Assembly: GCA_050179875.1 (NCBI GenBank)
Contig: JBFXES010000057.1
Span: 1 to 15,278 of the forward strand
Source of the DNA: JALOAT01 sp050179875
Lineage (GTDB): Bacteria; Pseudomonadota; Gammaproteobacteria; Thiohalomonadales; Thiohalomonadaceae
Length of the DNA: 15,278 nt
Reading direction: 5' to 3'
Shown: one piece after another, positions 1 to 6,923 of the stretch
Numbering within the stretch: position 1 is the stretch's first letter
Layout of the letters: each line of letters starts with the position of its first letter
Made by a program: the position numbers and the translations under genes
The notes under the pieces: generated by a model
The model's input: the letters and a program-made list of their open reading frames with translations, nothing else
Databases searched by the model: none
Told to the model about the DNA's origin: nothing

Positions 1-96
1 CGGAATGTCGCGAAGAAATGGACCATGCCCATCCGGGATTGGCGGTCGGCACTCAACCAGTTCGTCATTCTGTTCGGCGAGCGGGTGCCGGTTTGA
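1..96 (+). CDS. IS256-family transposase, C-terminal fragment
   Basis: Frame 1 is open from the first base to a TGA at 94-96 and encodes 31 residues. They contain KKWTMPIRDW and ALNQFVILF, the conserved C-terminal signature of IS256-type DDE transposases. The catalytic DDE residues would lie upstream, outside the window, so nothing can be said about activity. It is truncated only by the window edge; no internal stop is seen. The terminal repeat starts about 6 nt after the stop, as expected for this family. Confidence 0.85.
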   Translation, partial: RNVAKKWTMPIRDWRSALNQFVILFGERVPV

Positions 97-127
97 AATC
101 AGTTACACAGATTAATTGACACCTTCG
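1..127 (+). mobile_element. Right end of an IS256-family insertion sequence (partial)
   Basis: The left edge of the window cuts through an insertion sequence. It holds the end of the transposase frame and, right after the stop, a sequence typical of IS256-family ends (GTTACACAG followed by ATTAATTGACACC, about 102-123). Because that end lies just downstream of the transposase stop, this is the 3' terminal inverted repeat, and the element probably stops near 123-127. The other end and the target duplication are outside the window, so the exact boundary is an estimate. Confidence 0.75.
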
Positions 128-193
128 CGCACGCTGAAAAACCGAATCATGATGCTCACCTTACATGACCACATTGCATCTTCGGGCCGCCCA

Positions 194-265
194 TGTCACG
201 TAGTCGCTGCGCGCCAACGTGACCTACGATCAAACCTGTAGGTCACGTTGCGAAGCTACGTGACA
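194..265. repeat. Nested inverted repeat with four alternating ACGTGAC motifs
   Basis: Two stems nest here. The outer arms are 194-203 and 256-265 (10 bp, TGTCACGTAG with CTACGTGACA). The inner arms are 215-227 and 238-250 (13 bp, containing AACGTGACCTAC with GTAGGTCACGTT). The loop is 228-237. The heptamer ACGTGAC or its complement occurs four times in alternating orientation (195-201, 217-223, 242-248, 258-264). The structure lies just downstream of the stop of the large minus-strand gene and about 70 bp from the IS end. There is no T-run after either arm, so it does not look like a standard intrinsic terminator. A REP-like extragenic palindrome, an operator cluster or a mobile-element remnant are all possible. 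Confidence 0.7.
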
Positions 266-282
266 CCTTCGTGCTGCGCACG

Positions 283-3200
283 TCACATGCCCAGCAGCTT
301 GGCGAAACCGGCGTTCTCCCTCGCGATCGTCCCATCCAGGCTCACCGCCTCGCCGAACTTGCGGCGCGCCTCGTCGACGTGCGATGCCTTGTAGTTCGCC
401 ATGGCGATATTGAGCTTGATGCGCGCGTCGGCGGCATCGAGTTGTTCGGCGCGCAGATAGCTCTTCAGCGCGCGGTTCAATTCACCCTTGAGGAAATGCA
501 CGTTGCCGCGGTTGTTGTACACCGCCGCGTCCTCGCCCGCCGCCGCCAGTTCGTCCAGGATGGCAAGGGCCTTGTCATGCAGGCCGTAGCGCGCGTAGAC
601 GATGGCCATCTGCATGCGGGCCTGGCGGTTGTCCGGCGCCACCGCGAGCATGGCGCGGTACGGAGCGACCAGGCGCTCCAGGCTGCGTTCGAGCAGCACG
701 GCGCGATCCAGGCTCAAGAGCGGCGCCACCGTTTCCGCCGATGGCAGCGGCAGGTCGTAGCCCGCCGGCTTGAGGGTGACGGGCTGGAAGGTGTTCCAGG
801 CCTGGTGCACCGGGATCACGGTGAGCTTGCCCGCCGCCTTGTGCTCGCGGTACTTGCGCGCGCCTTCGGTCCAGGCCTCGCCGAAGGAGGTCGCGATCAT
901 GGTGGTCTCCAGCGGGATCCACACGCGGCCGTCGTGGAAGGCCAGCAGTTCCGGATCCGTGCTGACCACGTCGGCCTGCTCCGGCGTGAGGCCGGTGTCG
1001 AACATGAGCAGCAGGTGGCCGGGCACGTCGAGCACGGCGGTCTCGATGCCCAGGTTCTCCAGGGCGGCGCTGAACAGCACGGTGAGGTCGTCACAGTCGC
1101 CGCTCTTGAACTTCAGGGTCTCGCGCGCGAACTGCACGTAGTCCACCTGGTCGTCGGCCAGCTTGGAGTACGGCGCGTTGGGATCGGTCACGTAGCGCAC
1201 GCCGTGGGCCGAGAGCGTGCTGAACAGGGTCATGGCCGTCACCACGCGGCCGTTCAGCGGACCGGGCTCCGGGCGCAGGGCGTTCACGGCGCTGCGCACG
1301 AAGTCGCGCAGGGTGTCATCCTTGGGCGTGACGAAGGCGCCCACCATCTGCGGCTTCGCCCAGAGAATGGCGTTCTTGCCGTACAGCGTCATGGGCTGGG
1401 TCAGGGAGATCGTATCGGCCCGGCCATCGCGGGTGTAGCCGAGGGCCACTTCCACCTGCACGCCGGTGTCCTCGTCCACCTCCAGCACCTTGTTGTTGAA
1501 CGCCGCCTTCAGGTCGAAACGTTCGCTGCTGTTGGCCTTGAGCAGCGGGATCTCCACCTGGCTGGGGAAGTCCATGTAGCCCTTGATGGTGAAGGTGAGC
1601 TTGAGGTTGCCGAGATCCACGTCGCTGGCGTTTTCCACGCGCACGCTGCCCACCGGGGCATCGGCGTACTGCTTGTAGGCGGCGGAGAACACCGGATACA
1701 GCTCCAGGTCCTTGAGCACCACGGGAGGCGCGTTGGAGGTGAATTCCATGGAGCGCTTGCGCTCGGCATAGGCCGTGTCGAGCAACACGCGGTTGGCCTC
1801 GTTGGGCGCGAGCGCCACGGCCTTCTCGATGGCGCCGATGGCTTCGTCGTAGGCACGGCGCTTCAGATGCACCCGGCCCAACAGGGCGTGCGGCTCGGCG
1901 CGTGCGCCGTCCACCACGATGGCCTGCTGCAACGCCGCGCGCGCCGCGTCGAACATGTTGTTGTCCAGGTACAGCGCGCCCAGGCGCAGGTGCAGATCGA
2001 ACGAGGTGTTGTCCCGTTCCAGGGCCTGCTTGAGATGGGCGATGGCCGCGCCGTTCTTGCCCTGGCGCGCGGAGACGTCGGCCAGCAGCACCAGCGGTTC
2101 GGTCTGCTTGTCGTCCAGGCGGTGCGCGGCGCGCCCTGCCTCGGCGGCCTGATTCAGCTCGCCGGTGGCCGCGGCGGCACGGGCCAGCAACAACTGGGCC
2201 TCGTAGTGCTTGGGCGCCAGCGCGGCGGCGCGCGCCAGCATGGGCACGGCGGCGGCTGCGTCGTTACGTGCCAGATCGAAACGGCCCAGGCGTAACGCGG
2301 CCTCGAAGGAGTTTTCATCCAGTCCGGCGGCCGTGGCGAGCGGTTCGCGCACACGCTCGGGCTTGCCCATCTTCTCGTAGGTCTCGGCGATGGCGAGCCA
2401 GGAATCCACATGGTCCGGTGCGGCGCGGGTCGCCTTGTTGAGGGCGATGAGGGCCTCGCCGTGACGCTCGGCGGCGAGGGCCGTAATGCCCAGGAGGTAA
2501 TGGCCGTGGGCCGCGGTGGCCTCGTGCCGGGTCAGTTCCATGGCCAGGTTGCGGACCCGCTCCTGCGCGCCGGTGCGCAGCAGCGCGCGGGCCAGCGCCA
2601 GGCGCACGGACTGGTCCTGGGGCGCGATGGTCAGTGCCTTGTCGTAGAGATCGATGGCGCGGGCGTCCTCGCCGAGACCTTCCTCGAGGCGGGCGGTGGC
2701 CACCAGGATGGCGGCATCCTCCGGCGCCGCGGCACGGGCCTGGGCGAGGAAGTCGCGGCCCTGATCGATCACGCCCAGGGCGAAATAGGCGCGGCCCAGC
2801 AGCAACAGGGCACGCGCGTCGCGCGGATCGCGTTCCACGGCCGTCTCGAGGCACTGCACGGCGCCGATGGCGTCGTCCAGGGCGAGGGCCAGATCGCCGC
2901 AGCGGCGATAGGCCGCCTGCGGCGCCTTGCCGCTCTCGATCAGCCGCTCCACCACCTTGCGCGCCTCCAGCAGATCGCCGGCCCGCTCCAGCACGTCGGA
3001 CTGGAGTTCGAGGCCCGCGACCTCATGCCCGGGGAGCGCGGTCAGGCGCTCGAAATAACGGCGCGCAGGCTCCCACTGGCCCTGTTCCATGAGGCTGATG
3101 CCAAGGAAGCGCAGCGCATCCGCATTGCGCGGCGCGGCCTCGTGAAGCTCGGTGAATACGGCTGCCGCCTGGGCATAGCGGCCGGCCTTGAAGTGGGCAT

Positions 3201-5259
3201 GGCCCTCGCGGAAGCGATCCGGCACTGCCTCGGAGGGCGGGCCCGCCAGGGCGTAATCGCTCAGGGCGACGACGCGATACCAGGCGGCTTCCTGCGCCCC
3301 GGCCTGAAGGGTCAGTTCGCTGTCGGCGGTGGCGCCCACCTGTTTCCACGGGCCTTCGGCCGCGGGCGCCTCGAACACCTGATAGGCCCGCACGTAGGCG
3401 CGGCCGGCCGGTTGCCAGCTGAGGCGCAGGGTTTCGGTACCACCCTCCACTTCCAGGCCGTCCACCTCGGGCGGGACCTGTTGCCAGGCGTAGTCGACCA
3501 GGCGCTTGCGCCCGCGGTCGTAGACCGAGACCGTGGTGGCGCCGCTGCGGCTCACGCACAGGCTGACGGGGGCATCGAGGGCGGCCGGGTCAGCGGAGCG
3601 CGCGCCCAGCATGAACGCCAGCGTGTTTTCGCGGAACACGGCGACGCGGGCGCCGTTGCGCGCGGTAGCGCCAAGCACGTAGAGCTGGTCGTCGGCATCC
3701 ACGTCCAGGTCGTGGAGGTCCTTGAAACCCGCGTCCAGGCTGTGGAGAAAACGCTTGTCCGCATCGAACACCAGCACGCGCCCCTGGTCGCGATCGGCCA
3801 CGAACACGCGGCCGCGGCTGTCCACGGCCACGGCCATGGGTTCGTCGAAGCGCCATGGGCCGTTCTTGACCGGCGCGATCTTGTCCAGGTAGAGGCCCTG
3901 CGGGCTGAAGATCTGGACGCGGCGGTTACCGCTGTCGACCACGTAGATGCGGTCGTGGCGTACGTACACGTCGGCGGGCGTGTCGAACTTGCCGTCGGTG
4001 TCGCTATCGTAATTGTCGTTGGTGAAATCCAGGCTGTTGCGCGGCGCGGTCTTGTTGGCGCCCGAGTCGAACAGGAGCTTGCCGTCGCGCTCGAACAGTT
4101 TCAGGCGATCGCCGTCAATGACGGCGATGCGCTCGTCGTCGAATGCGGCGGCCACCGGGTCATCGAGGTTGGCGAGCTTGAGGCTCGGCTTGCCCGCCTG
4201 ATCCAGCCGCGCACTGCCCTTGCCGTGGAAGCACCAGCGCTCCTCGCCGTCGCGGTAGGCCTTGGTGCACGCCGCCTCCTGCGCGGCGGCCAGGGTCACC
4301 GTGGGCAGATAAACGCGCCCCAGCGCCGGCAGGCCGGCGGGCGGCAACTCGAACACCTCCACCTTTTTCGCGCCGTTGTCGGCCACGGCCAGGCGGCCGT
4401 CCGGCAGCAGCGCCATCCCTGCGATGTCACTGAACTGGCCGCGCTGGGTGCCCTTGGTGCCGAAATGGGTCACCACCCGCTCGCGCTCCCAGTCGTAGGC
4501 GTAGATGCGCCCCTGCTCGCTGTCGCCGAGCAGGAGCAGCCCCGTGGCCGGGTCCACGGTCATGGCGGTGAGCTTCAGGGCCGGTGCGCCCAGGGGCTTG
4601 CGCAACTCGGTGCCGACGAGCTGGCGCAGCGGCTTGTGGTCGGTGTCGAAGACGGTGACGGTGCCGGAACGGGTGCGGCTGAACACGTAGGCCCGCTCAC
4701 GCAGGTCCACGGCGATCTGCTCGGGGCTGTCGAGCGGCATGGCCTTGCTGCCCGCGAACTGGTGCAGGAACACGCCGTCGGGACCGAACACCGCCACGCG
4801 GTTGTGGTGGCGATCCGCCACGTAGAGCCGGCGGTTGACGGACCATGCCACCGCCGCGGGCGTGCCCAGGTGACCCTCCGCGTCGCCGCCGTCACCGAAG
4901 CGACCCAGCACGGACCCGTCGGCGCCCAGCAGGCGGACCTCGTTGCCGATGGCCAGGGCGAGGCGGCCTTCGTCCATGGCCGTGATGCCCTGCACGCGGC
5001 TGCCGGCGAACACGCCGCCCTCGGCCATTTTCCGCACGGAGGGCTGGGCGCCGAGGCGCAGCAGGGTGTTGTCACGGCTGTCGAGCAGCAGCAGGGTGCC
5101 GTCGGGCTGGGCCGCCAATGCGGCCACGTAGCTGAACGGCGCCGCCTGATCGGCACCGGAGATGGACTGGGTGAGGCGGATTTCGGCGGCGGAAACAAGG
5201 CCGGCAGCGGTGCAGAGGGCGATGGCACCCAGGAGGCGCAGGCTGGCAGTGATCGGCAT
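283..5259 (-). CDS. Giant exported NHL-propeller / TPR / transglutaminase-like protein
   Basis: This encodes 1658 residues. I start at the ATG at 5257-5259: GAGG sits 6 nt upstream and a signal peptide follows (hydrophobic stretch about 7-24, ending VSAA). Upstream in-frame codons lack these. About 40-305 shows six NHL-like blades. About 365-592 shows five more, with an intervening DSDTDGKFD calcium-loop-like motif at 418-426. About 597-675 resembles Fn3. About 680-1165 is a long TPR array (roughly 13 repeats). About 1180-1295 is beta-rich and Ig/CARDB-like. About 1300-1455 is a transglutaminase-like core with SGDCDD (Cys1389), PGH (His1415) and WIPLETT, where Glu1451 stands at the usual third acidic position. 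About 1540-1645 is a second TPR block. It is probably periplasmic or surface-exposed and built for protein-protein contacts around a papain-like-fold enzyme or binding domain. The substrate is unknown. I do not recognise a named homologue. Confidence 0.9.
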   Translation of the reverse strand: MPITASLRLLGAIALCTAAGLVSAAEIRLTQSISGADQAAPFSYVAALAAQPDGTLLLLDSRDNTLLRLGAQPSVRKMAEGGVFAGSRVQGITAMDEGRLALAIGNEVRLLGADGSVLGRFGDGGDAEGHLGTPAAVAWSVNRRLYVADRHHNRVAVFGPDGVFLHQFAGSKAMPLDSPEQIAVDLRERAYVFSRTRSGTVTVFDTDHKPLRQLVGTELRKPLGAPALKLTAMTVDPATGLLLLGDSEQGRIYAYDWERERVVTHFGTKGTQRGQFSDIAGMALLPDGRLAVADNGAKKVEVFELPPAGLPALGRVYLPTVTLAAAQEAACTKAYRDGEERWCFHGKGSARLDQAGKPSLKLANLDDPVAAAFDDERIAVIDGDRLKLFERDGKLLFDSGANKTAPRNSLDFTNDNYDSDTDGKFDTPADVYVRHDRIYVVDSGNRRVQIFSPQGLYLDKIAPVKNGPWRFDEPMAVAVDSRGRVFVADRDQGRVLVFDADKRFLHSLDAGFKDLHDLDVDADDQLYVLGATARNGARVAVFRENTLAFMLGARSADPAALDAPVSLCVSRSGATTVSVYDRGRKRLVDYAWQQVPPEVDGLEVEGGTETLRLSWQPAGRAYVRAYQVFEAPAAEGPWKQVGATADSELTLQAGAQEAAWYRVVALSDYALAGPPSEAVPDRFREGHAHFKAGRYAQAAAVFTELHEAAPRNADALRFLGISLMEQGQWEPARRYFERLTALPGHEVAGLELQSDVLERAGDLLEARKVVERLIESGKAPQAAYRRCGDLALALDDAIGAVQCLETAVERDPRDARALLLLGRAYFALGVIDQGRDFLAQARAAAPEDAAILVATARLEEGLGEDARAIDLYDKALTIAPQDQSVRLALARALLRTGAQERVRNLAMELTRHEATAAHGHYLLGITALAAERHGEALIALNKATRAAPDHVDSWLAIAETYEKMGKPERVREPLATAAGLDENSFEAALRLGRFDLARNDAAAAVPMLARAAALAPKHYEAQLLLARAAAATGELNQAAEAGRAAHRLDDKQTEPLVLLADVSARQGKNGAAIAHLKQALERDNTSFDLHLRLGALYLDNNMFDAARAALQQAIVVDGARAEPHALLGRVHLKRRAYDEAIGAIEKAVALAPNEANRVLLDTAYAERKRSMEFTSNAPPVVLKDLELYPVFSAAYKQYADAPVGSVRVENASDVDLGNLKLTFTIKGYMDFPSQVEIPLLKANSSERFDLKAAFNNKVLEVDEDTGVQVEVALGYTRDGRADTISLTQPMTLYGKNAILWAKPQMVGAFVTPKDDTLRDFVRSAVNALRPEPGPLNGRVVTAMTLFSTLSAHGVRYVTDPNAPYSKLADDQVDYVQFARETLKFKSGDCDDLTVLFSAALENLGIETAVLDVPGHLLLMFDTGLTPEQADVVSTDPELLAFHDGRVWIPLETTMIATSFGEAWTEGARKYREHKAAGKLTVIPVHQAWNTFQPVTLKPAGYDLPLPSAETVAPLLSLDRAVLLERSLERLVAPYRAMLAVAPDNRQARMQMAIVYARYGLHDKALAILDELAAAGEDAAVYNNRGNVHFLKGELNRALKSYLRAEQLDAADARIKLNIAMANYKASHVDEARRKFGEAVSLDGTIARENAGFAKLLGM

Positions 5260-5632
5260 GAGTTCCCTCGGCGGCGGGCAGCGGTCGCGCGCGGATCCCG
5301 TTATTGTCAATTGGGCACCCATCTTAATACGGCGCACCAAGAGCGAGAAAGAGTTCACAGTTTTCACGCGCCTCGGGTCATGCATTTCCCGGCAGATCGT
5401 CACGGGCTCTGCGAGGAACTGACAAGGCGTGAGGAGCGGTGCGCACGTCAGAGCACCTGCCCCACTTCCAAGGGCCTCATCGCAAGGCGTCCATCAGAGG
5501 GAGTCGTGATCGAACCGGCTGTGTTTTACGCCCGGGTCAGGGGGGCGTCAATGCGATGACGCACAGTTCGGCAGGCGCGTGGAGAGGTAACGAGCGAGGG
5601 AGTGTGACAGTCTGCAAGAGGCGGGGGAACCG
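5260..5632. other. Non-coding gap with dyad symmetry upstream of the giant gene
   Basis: I find no convincing gene in this stretch; ORFs crossing it lack codon and start support. It must hold the promoter of the minus-strand giant gene. TATTAA at 5324-5329 (minus) could be a -10, but it has no good -35. A perfect TTGACA at 5305-5310 (minus) has no matching -10. Two symmetries stand out: GCGTCA/TGACGC around a 6-nt loop at 5545-5562, and CGAA plus CTGTG (5511-5523) facing CACAGTTCG (5562-5570). They could form a folded RNA or a protein-binding site. Confidence 0.4.
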
Positions 5633-5656
5633 GAGGGCGGTGGCATCACCGCCCTC
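5633..5656 (-). terminator. Hairpin downstream of the 220-aa gene, possible terminator
   Basis: A perfect 10-bp stem (GAGGGCGGTG with CACCGCCCTC) and a 4-nt GCAT loop lie 24 nt past the stop of the minus-strand gene at 5681. The position suits a terminator for that gene. On the minus strand the stem is followed by CGGTTCCCCC, which lacks a good U-run, so intrinsic termination would be weak. A role as an mRNA 3' end stabiliser is the alternative. Confidence 0.45.
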
Positions 5657-5680
5657 GCGGCTTTCTGAAAACAGTGATGT

Positions 5681-6343
5681 TCAGCCTTCGGCGCCCACCA
5701 TCTCGGGCCAGGCGTTCTGGTTTGGCTCTCCGCCCCAGGATTCCAGCAGTCGCACGGCGTGCTCCAGGAGCGCCGGGTCGCAGGGCTGGGCGTCGGTGCC
5801 GTGACCGATGCCGCGCAGCAGGTAGACGGTACTCGCCATGCGCCCCGGTTTCTTGCGGCCCAGCTCCGAGGTCATGGTGTAAAGCTCGGGATGGAACAGG
5901 GGGAAACCCAGGGCCTCCGCGAGGCTCAGGATCTTTTCCAGGTCGGAGATGGGCAACACCCCGGCCAGGTAGGAATACGCGACCTCGGCGAGCATGCCCA
6001 GCACCGCGGCATCGTCCTCCTCCAGCGAGGGCGCCACGCGCGCCAGGGCGCGCGCCCCTGCGCATCCCAGCTCGCGGCAGGCCTCATCACCCTCGGAAGT
6101 GGCGAGCTCCCGCCAGTGCATGCAGCGTCGCGCCAGGTAATGCAGGGCACTGGGCTGATTGCGGCGCAGCGAACCGGCATTGCTGGTCAGGTATTCAAAC
6201 AACCTGCCGTCACGCACCAGTGCCATGCGCAGGGCGGGCACCACCGAAACATGCCTGAAATGTTTGCTGCGAAAACGATGTCCGGTCGATGCGCCGGATG
6301 GATTGTTCTTGCTCTGCGTGGTCGAGCGGTAAAAAGCTTCCAT
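5681..6343 (-). CDS. Conserved-looking protein of unknown function, 220 aa
   Basis: I do not recognise a family. I chose the ATG at 6341-6343 because GGAG lies 4 nt upstream; a TTG further upstream would add 23 residues without support. The N-terminal 30 residues are polar and basic (RSTTQSKNN, HRFRSKHFRH) with no signal peptide or membrane segment, so the protein is probably cytoplasmic. From about 35 to 205 it appears mainly alpha-helical, with leucine/alanine-rich amphipathic stretches (about 62-104, 110-145 and 190-202) and an acidic patch SLEEDD at 106-111. Cysteines at 74, 89, 94 and 188 are scattered rather than in a metal-binding pattern. It stands alone between two gaps, with a hairpin after the stop. 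Codon use matches its neighbours, so I think it is real. Confidence 0.75.
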   Translation of the reverse strand: MEAFYRSTTQSKNNPSGASTGHRFRSKHFRHVSVVPALRMALVRDGRLFEYLTSNAGSLRRNQPSALHYLARRCMHWRELATSEGDEACRELGCAGARALARVAPSLEEDDAAVLGMLAEVAYSYLAGVLPISDLEKILSLAEALGFPLFHPELYTMTSELGRKKPGRMASTVYLLRGIGHGTDAQPCDPALLEHAVRLLESWGGEPNQNAWPEMVGAEG

Positions 6344-6385
6344 TTTTCTCCGCACCTTGGCCCGTTGCGCTCTAATCTGCGTTAA

Positions 6386-6414
6386 TACTAGGAGAGAATT
6401 CATCCCGGGCAAGG
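6386..6414 (-). promoter_or_regulatory. Possible sigma70-type promoter for the 220-aa gene
   Basis: On the minus strand TTGCCC (-35) and TAGTAT (-10) are separated by 16 nt. They lie about 45-70 nt upstream of the ATG at 6343. Both boxes are imperfect, so this is a candidate only. Confidence 0.35.
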
Positions 6415-6445
6415 CGGCTCACGGGCTTTTTGTCGGCCCGCCGCC
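6413..6445 (-). terminator. GC-rich inverted repeat after the host-attachment gene
   Basis: Arms GGCGG (6413-6417) with CCGCC (6441-6445) and CGGGC (6422-6426) with GCCCG (6436-6440) form an interrupted stem starting about 18 nt past the minus-strand stop at 6463. The T/A run lies in the loop rather than after the stem, so intrinsic termination is doubtful. Position is the main argument. Confidence 0.35.
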
Positions 6446-6462
6446 CTGCCCTTTTTCCCGCA

Positions 6463-6900
6463 TCACAAACGCGCCGGCAGGCGTTCACGAATGGCTTCCG
6501 GCGCCTGCCGCACCAGGTTCTTGTCGATCGCCAGCTCCACCAGCTTGTTGGTTTCCCGCGAAAGATTGTCGCGCAGCAAACCGAGAAAACGCGGCTCGGC
6601 GACGATCACCAGCGCGTCGTAGTTGCCGGCGTTGCGTGCACCTTCGAGCATCCCGCCGATGCGCTTGGCGAACTGGATCGCCTCATGGCGCTTGGGAGGC
6701 GTTTCCTCTTCCATGGCATGGCGTCCCTGGCCGTGGCTGTCGAAGGCGCGCCCGGGCAGATCGGTGGTCAGACTGGCTTCGTGCAGCCGCCCTTCGGGGT
6801 GCGCCATGACCTCCACCTCGACCAGACGGCCGTCCAATCCTTCCGCGCGGAAAATGCGCGCGCGAGAGCTGTCCGCCACCACCACCCAGGTCTTCCCCAT
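6463..6900 (-). CDS. Host attachment family protein (PF10116-like)
   Basis: This encodes 145 residues. The start at 6900 has AGGAG 5 nt upstream. The protein carries the hallmarks of the Host_attach family: TWVVVADSSRARIF at the N-terminus, HPEGRLHEASL (34-44), PGRAFDSHGQGRHAME (49-64), and PRFLGLLRDNLS (103-114) followed by IDKNLV and EAIRERLP. These proteins are short, cytoplasmic and widespread in proteobacteria. The name comes from plant-attachment loci in Agrobacterium, and the biochemical role is unclear; the fold has been likened to translation release-factor-type domains. There is no signal peptide. The gene starts 23 nt after the stop of the YVTN propeller gene and is probably co-transcribed with it. 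Confidence 0.9.
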   Translation of the reverse strand: MGKTWVVVADSSRARIFRAEGLDGRLVEVEVMAHPEGRLHEASLTTDLPGRAFDSHGQGRHAMEEETPPKRHEAIQFAKRIGGMLEGARNAGNYDALVIVAEPRFLGLLRDNLSRETNKLVELAIDKNLVRQAPEAIRERLPARL

Positions 6901-6923
6901 GTCATCTCCTTTCCTGCTGCATG

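Noticed and set aside
5490..5525. Minus-strand GGTTCGATC resembling a tRNA T-arm
   Set aside because: Flanking bases do not form a T stem, and no acceptor, anticodon or D arm can be found around it.
2410..5559. 1049-codon open frame on the plus strand, opposite the giant gene (also 271-2295, 674 codons)
   Set aside because: Both are antisense shadows. The minus-strand frame has clear domains, a signal peptide and a ribosome binding site. The plus-strand products are His/Arg/Gly/Val-rich with no recognisable domains, as expected from the complement of GC-rich coding DNA.
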